From NCBI GenBank assembly GCA_028023455.1, contig JAQFVV010006245.1, forward strand, positions 5,761,276 to 5,825,275: DNA of 64,000 nucleotides, written 5' to 3'. Source of the DNA: Epiperipatus broadwayi (lineage: Eukaryota; Onychophora; Udeonychophora; Euonychophora; Peripatidae). Position 1 is the stretch's first letter. Every line of letters begins with the position of its first letter. The notes beneath the pieces are model-generated. The model worked only from the letters and a program-made list of their open reading frames with translations, had not been told where the DNA came from and ran no database searches. A program made the position numbers and the translations under genes. Shown here piece after piece: positions 41,701 through 49,672 of the stretch.

Positions 41701-44700
41701 TATTGTTTTAATTTTTATTTTACTTTTTAAATATACTGATTTAGCTAAAAATTTACTACTATGTAAAATTAAAAATAGTATAAATTTCGTCTGTACCCGG
41801 TATTACCTTATACATGAGATGGAGAGATCTCAAAATATTATCTATTAAATCTTTGAACTTTCATAACAGGAACAGCTTCCTTAGTACAAAAGAAATCAAT
41901 TGCATTTTCAAACTCATTGATTGAATGAAAGTGATATCTTCATAATATTTCTAGTGATTTAGGAATCCAATCTTATTAGTTGTCTGTTTGAAAGTAAATT
42001 CTGAAGGATAAACATCTATAATAGTTGGAATATACAATCGACATGTAGGCTTTGTAAATCTAGTTTTAAAATTAAATTTTAATGATCTGAAACACCTTTA
42101 TAAAATATTTAAACCATCTTTCACGATAATTTGTAACAAATTCCTCTAATTATTCCTTATTACTATTATTATGTTCCGTGGAGGAGAGGAATATTTTAAC
42201 TGAGAATTTTTCTATTGCTAATTAAAATCTTGTTTAAGATTGTCTTTTTGCACAATCTCCCAGCAATATTTACGCATTCTTTGCTTTTTGGCAGATAAAA
42301 AAAAACGGCTTGAAAAAAAAGTTGTCTCCTTTTTTATTGCTTGCCATTAATTTATCTGGAAAACCCTAGGATTGTGCCACTCTGCTATTATTAGGAACAG
42401 GCATGAAGAAATCAATAATGTAAATTTTAATTTAATAAAAAAATATGCCAGTTAATTTTTTTTACCTCTAAAATAATACAATAACAGAATTAGAAATTAA
42501 AAGATTAATAATAATGAATTATCAATAATTATGTTTTATGCACAACAGTTTAGGTTTTATAAAATAGTCATATAATTATTTAGAAAGTTCAATATACTGC
42601 ATATTTTATTATGGATAGTACTTGATGAAACTAGGAAAGTTAGCAAAAACCTAATCCACTTAACAACCTGGCAAAAGATTGTCCTTAATTTATAATAACA
42701 GTCATGGGAATATTGTTAACAATTGCAATGTCTTTTCAGAAGGATGAAAACTGATGTCTGCAATTTCCTTTTTATAAAAAAATTCACGATTCTCATTATA
42801 AATTTGGATTAACTAAACCTACTTTGTTTGGCTATTTAATCAGTTATTTTTCAATGAATCATTATTATTACAATAGATAAGTTTTAAAGTCAATTCTGAA
42901 GAATAAGTATTATCTATAATACTTTTAATATTAATCCAAATATGAATTTCATATGTTTAATTTTTAAATCAAATTTCTAATCTGGTTCACTTTTATAATG
43001 ACAATCTCTTCTAATATTTAGGTTTGCTTACAGAAAATTCGTGTCAAATTTTTCTCCGTTCAACTGTAAATAAGTTGATACTGCTATCAGTAAATTTAAA
43101 ATTTTAATATTTTTCAAAAATTGACAAAAATTTCTCCCAACATTTAAAATATCATCATTACCATTTAAATGAGTGCCATTATTTAATAAAATTATGTTAC
43201 ATTATTTCAACATAAAAGTTAATGTGAACACAATCAGCATATGACTATAACTTCTCTGCAGTTTTAGTCCAACAATTATTCAAGTTTTTTGTCAATTACT
43301 GAACTTTTACCAAAACTATACAATGATTTAATTATTTAGCTAACAAGTGAACATTGTTTGAAAATCATCCAAGAGTCTTATTGCTAATGAATCCAAGAAT
43401 AGACTTATTCTTATTCATTAAATATATATTTTTAAGAGAATTTCATCCCTCAATAATATGAACAGCTTGAATATTCATATTGGTAATTTAATGTTTAACA
43501 ATAGTTGAAACTTAGCTTGGGTAGCAATTGTTTCTGTAGAATAAATTTTTAAAATTTCCTATAAGCATTGTTTATGAAAGGAAATATTTTTAATGTCATT
43601 ACCATTTTAACATTAGAGGATAGTAATCAATTACCTTTCTAGTAATTTGCTTCTCTGGATTTTCACATATAATAGAACATTTTTATGTTGTATCCTAACA
43701 CCACATAACAATTAGGATTGTAAATTATTTGTATAGTATATATAATACAAATTTATTACTTTAAAAATATTATTATATACTATAAGTACTATATATTTAA
43801 TAATAATTGCTTTTTAAGGAGTTATTAAAATTACTAAAATTTATATCCTAATTGCTAACATAAATTGAAAAATGGTTTGAATGAGATTTTTTAAAGTTCT
43901 CTGCTAATATAACATTTCCCTTCGAATGTCAGTAATAGATTAAATATTCATTTTTGTCCAATGGCTAGATTAGCATTGATATAAAAGGGGGTATTATTTA
44001 CAAGTTTGTTAAAATAACTTTAGAACATATGACTTGTAAATTACCTTTATTGGTGTAGTTGTTAGAAGTTTACTCATAAATATTTTATATTCTCACTGAT
44101 GTTTATTTGTAATATTATTATAATTATTATAATGTATATTTAAATATTGTAGATTAAGTAATGAAAAACAAAATTCTTACCAGGGTGATTAAGAAAAAAT
44201 GCTGATTTAACTTTTGAAATATTGTCTTTGATTTCTTGATCAGATAACATTTTTTCTAATAGTTTTTCAACTATTGCTCCAGTATTCGTTTCAATAACAT
44301 TCAACAAAACAACAGCATTTTTGATAAATCTAAAAACATCTAAAGTTGCTCTCGTCTCCAGTATAAAATTTTTCATTTTGATAATCTATAACAAATGAAT
44401 ACATAAGTTATTTTAGAACAATTTTTATTTTAAAATATTAATTGCATTAGGTTTTTTTAAAAAAACAAAAACAAAGAACATGTAGCAGTCACCTCCTCTA
44501 CACTTTCACATTTGTTTGTTTGCTGAATGCCACTATGTTTTTCTAAAATTTAGAAGATGAGTAAGATCGAGCTTAAACCATTTTTTTCTAAAAATATCTT
44601 CTGTTTTCTACAAACGTGTACCATAAAAAATTGTCATAATAATAGGAATAATAAAGACTATAATAATCATTTATCTTTTTCTTGCTTCTTCTTTCAATAT

Positions 44701-46209
44701 CTTTATTTTAACTCCTATTCCTCTGTTTCTTTTCTCTGACCATTTACATTCAGCAATTTATTTTCAATTTACATCAACAGGTCACAAAAGTCTATGATGT
44801 CAATATTAAATGAAGCTATTTCTATGATAACAGAAAATATTTAGGTTAGCAGAATATTAATATGTTTATTGTATATAAAAATATTTACAAAGCATCTTTT
44901 TGGCATATATGTATTAAGTGTATTAGTGTTATGAGATAGAGTGGTGGGTCATGTGAAAGTCTGTGCTTATATACCTTATATATTATATATATTGATACAG
45001 GTATATAATAAGCCTGTATTTCAGTTATTACATAGTAAAGATGTCTGTCCATTCCTTGTATATGTATTAAATGGATTATGTCCTGTACATAAGGGGTCAG
45101 ATTGACTTTAGGTCAACATGGGTGTGATGAGAATCTCAGCCTCAGGGTGGCCTTTGAGAATTTCATCATCAGATTTTCAATTGGATAGATGGTTGAAGAG
45201 TTGGAATGTGGAGTGGATTGAAGTCTGTCCATTAAAGTATAAAGATTGGCTATCTTAATATATATCTGAGCATTTATTGCATATATGGGTAGAGATGATA
45301 ATCTGGACCAACTGGTGATTGCTGGTTTAGCATGAAATACTATATTGGTGATTATCTTTTCGACATATATGTATTCAAGTATATCAGTGTTATGAGATAG
45401 GTGGAGAATGGTGGGTCATGTGAAAGTCTGTGCTCATATACCCTATATATTAGATTGCATGGCTTGTATACGCTAATATATCTATGCAATATCAGTTTAT
45501 ATAAACAGAGATTAATTTATTTCTTCAGGTGTATCTACTTGACTTTCATACCACTTAATTAAGTTCAAGTCTAACTCTAGTTTTATACCATCTGAGTAAA
45601 TTTAAAGTTAATTACGTGATTATTTCTTTTTCATTACTTTTTTTATAACTACTTTATTTTAAGACTTGACTAACTTGTACTTAGTGATTCATTATTATTC
45701 TATTACTTAAGTGTGGTTTTGATTGCAGTTGATTTATTTTAAATTAATTATGCAATGCTAATCATTGGATATGATATAATTATTATATTTACACTTCTGA
45801 AACACTAGTCAACAAATTGCTAACTTATTATACATAGAAATTAATATATCTATGCATAATACTCTAGTTATGGATCAAATATTTAAAAACAAATTTTTTT
45901 TTAGTACTTTATGAATTTTTTTTATATTCAATTAATCTCATAATTCATAATTTTAAATATCTTTAATAATACTCAGATACTTGAAATCACTTACTATCCA
46001 CAATGTATGACTTTAAATTTAAATTTGTCAAAATTAGAATATAATACGGTAGAATTAATTAATAAAATTGCAAAAAGGCAAATATTATCATGTTATTAGA
46101 TAAAATAAATCCAACTACATAAGAAATTTCTCAATAACTTCCATTTTATATATATATATTGTAAATATCGATAAGTCGATATTTATATTTTAAGAAAGTA
46201 CGTTCCATT

Positions 46210-46245
<36 letters not shown>

Positions 46246-49200
46246 CCCCAAATTCACAACTTAACCAGATTAGCCAAAAAATAAATATAAACTCTAAAAC
46301 ATAACCAATGGTTTTACTGCTACAAACAAATTTCTCAAATATAAAGAATTATAAAATAACATATTTAAACTAAACAGTATCCACTTAATTCTTCTTTTTA
46401 TTTCATTTCTCTCAAAGAAGACAGCCTTTGCCTCCTCAAAATTAACAGTGTGTACTATATATTTTTCATGAATTTATTTCTAACTCTACTTTTATGTGCC
46501 TTTATTCTCTCATTTAAGCTCAAACTACTCTGACCTATATATACCTTCTTACAAAAACAAGGGATAATAAACACTATTCCAGGAATAGTCTTTCTATAAA
46601 AAAAATTATTTGTTTTAAAGTCGGCTAAGTACATACTGTTTTAAAAAAAACAGACTTTAAAAAAGTTTTTTTCTTTATGACCTTTGTTTATTTATGTAAA
46701 TTATTCAAAGTAATACCCCTTTAACAATTTTCTTACTTCCAAACAAATTACTATTTTTATATACAATTCTATAAGAAGATGATTTAAATGGTAAAGAAAA
46801 AGAAAACATATTTTTTTTATCGATTATCTTATCAAAACCATATTTTTCTTTGCCATTTAAATTATCTTTTTATAGAATTGTATGTAAAAATAGTAATTTG
46901 TTTGGAAATGAAAATTGCTTGAAAAGGGGATATTACTTTGAATAATTTTTTAAAAAATACAAAGGAAATTTTTGATAGAAAGACTATTCCTAGAATAGTG
47001 TATATCACCCCTTGTTTTTGAAAAAATAATATATATAAGTCATAGTAACTTGAGCTTAAATGGAAAAATAAAGGTACATAAAAGTAGAATTAGAAATAAA
47101 TATCTTAGTTCTGCTTTATATATCATTGAAAAAGATACTGCCACACTATTAATTTTGATGAAGCTAAGGTTATATTCTTTGAGAGAAGTTAAATAAAAAG
47201 AAGAATTAAAGAATCTTTATTATTAAAAATTTATAATTCTGAAACAATTAACTTATTTAGAAGTTCTTTTAATATTAAGGGTGTATGAGGGGTATGTGGA
47301 ATTGTGGGTACTGTTGTTATCATGTAGTCCTTTACACTTTAAAAGTCTGCTTGTGGCATTGAAATCATTGTTTGTGTTCTGGTTGAGTTGTGAATTTGGG
47401 TAATTTTAATTATTTTATTAATTAGTTTAGCTTTAAGCTTTTAATATATATATATATATATATATATTTGAAAACCAGGCACTCTTCACAAATCTGGGAG
47501 CTTAATTGTAAGTATAGAGGATTTGAACTCAGATTTTCAATCACCCTTCAACTATCCACACTATATCATATATATATAGTAATAGTAACAAAGTAGAGAT
47601 TAATATAAATTCAAATAAGAAACGGTTAACAAAATTAAATATATTCTATAGTATAACCAGTACTTTCTGATGGTAATGATCAAAATAAGTTTATCATTAA
47701 AGATTAAGTATAATGATTTCAGAAGTTTTTTCATTTCTTTGTTTTATATTCAATTTAAAATTAGTCTCTTAGATATCAACCTCTCTTAAACAGCAAGATT
47801 ACTTCTGTATACTTTATTATCATAGATAATTATCATTTTAGTTTCTCGTGGTTAGTGATATATGAAAGGTTTATGTTTGGAATAAGTTTGAAAAGCAAAA
47901 CAAATCTAAATTGGTGAATAAAAATAACAATTTATTTACAATAAATAAAATACAAAATCGTTTGCTCAAACAATACAAAATATTTAAAATATAATATATA
48001 TAAATATTAAAAAAATTAAATCTTTATAGGCAAATATACAGAAATATCATATAATTGTTTTAAACTATAGTTTTGGTAGAGATTGTAAGATTATTATATA
48101 TGCACTGATCTTAAATGATAGTCTTTATCAATCCAGTCCTGATAATGATTATCCTTTTTAGGTGTTGGTGAAATTAGTGCAGATGAATTCTACTAGAGAT
48201 AGACATATAGTAGGTCTTATACAGATTGCGCTTATTTCCATATCACAAGGTTTTTTTTTTAAAGTAGATCACATTGTATTCCATGCAAATTCAACATTGT
48301 ATCTGGATATAATTTCATGGTTGACTGTGTGTCTTCAGTTGTAATAGCTATGCATAATAAAAAAGTTTCTGCTAGCTAATGTCTTCATTTTGGCTGCATT
48401 GGATGTAGAATCAAAAAATATTTTTAAACAGTTGCAAGGTAAAACTATCTGACACTTTTCTGATGGAAACCCCTTTAAAGAATTAATCTGTATTGCTTTC
48501 TTCTTGATTCAAGATCAAATTATTATAGTTTTTCAGGCCTATTTATATCTCAGATGTTTATAACATGTTTTAAACATTTAACATATAATTAAATATGTAT
48601 TAATTTATTGTAATGTTTTTTACACAACATTTTTATCAGACTTGATTGAATTTAATATATCTTTCACACACATTTTTTTCATATATTTATTTTTAACATA
48701 TATGTGTTCAAGTGTATCAGTGATATGAGATAGAGTGGTGAGTGGTGGGTTGTGTGAAAATCTGTGCTCATAAACCTTATATATTACATATATTACATAT
48801 ATAGATACAGTTATATAATAAGCCTAAATTTCAGTTATTTATAAATGATTATAAAAATAGTTTTTTTTTTTTATTTAGACTGGTGAAAAAAAGAAATAAA
48901 ATTTTAAAAAAACTTAAAACTCTATAATTTATTCTCTAGCTTTCTCATTTTTGCTGTTTTATAATTTTTAATAATATATTTAGATTTGCCTTTCAATTTA
49001 TTACAAATGAAAAGCAAATTATTTCTTTAAACCTATTTCAAAAGGCAAATCTGAATATTCACAAAATATGGCAAATATGCTCAACTGGTGCAATTTCTTA
49101 GCATGCAATAAAACTTAAATAGCTTAAGTAATTTCTCTTTCTTTCCTTACATTATATTGGTTATCATCTTACCAATTATATAGTTTTAAATAATATTTCT

Positions 49201-49613
49201 TAACAAATATTTGATAGTATGATCAATTTTACAAACCAGTTTTCTTTTAATTTCCTATACTAATATAATTAAGTTAGCATATATATTAAACATGTGCACA
49301 CACACACAATAATATAAAAATTTAATAATCAAATCATTAGAGTCTTTTATTGTGTTTTCTTAACCATGCAGCTTTGTAATACAAATAATTCAAACTGCAA
49401 TTGAATTGATGTTATTACAATATACATATAATAACATCTCAAAAAAGTGTTTAAATATGGCACTTATTACAAAATGTGTTAACTATGTATAACAAAATGC
49501 TAAGAAATAAGTCTTAAAATGATACAATACTTATGAATGCTAATCTCTGTGATGTTTCAATATGGCTCATGATATAGGGCACATCAACTTCTCATGATAA
49601 AATACTTTGAGAT

Positions 49614-49672
<59 letters not shown>

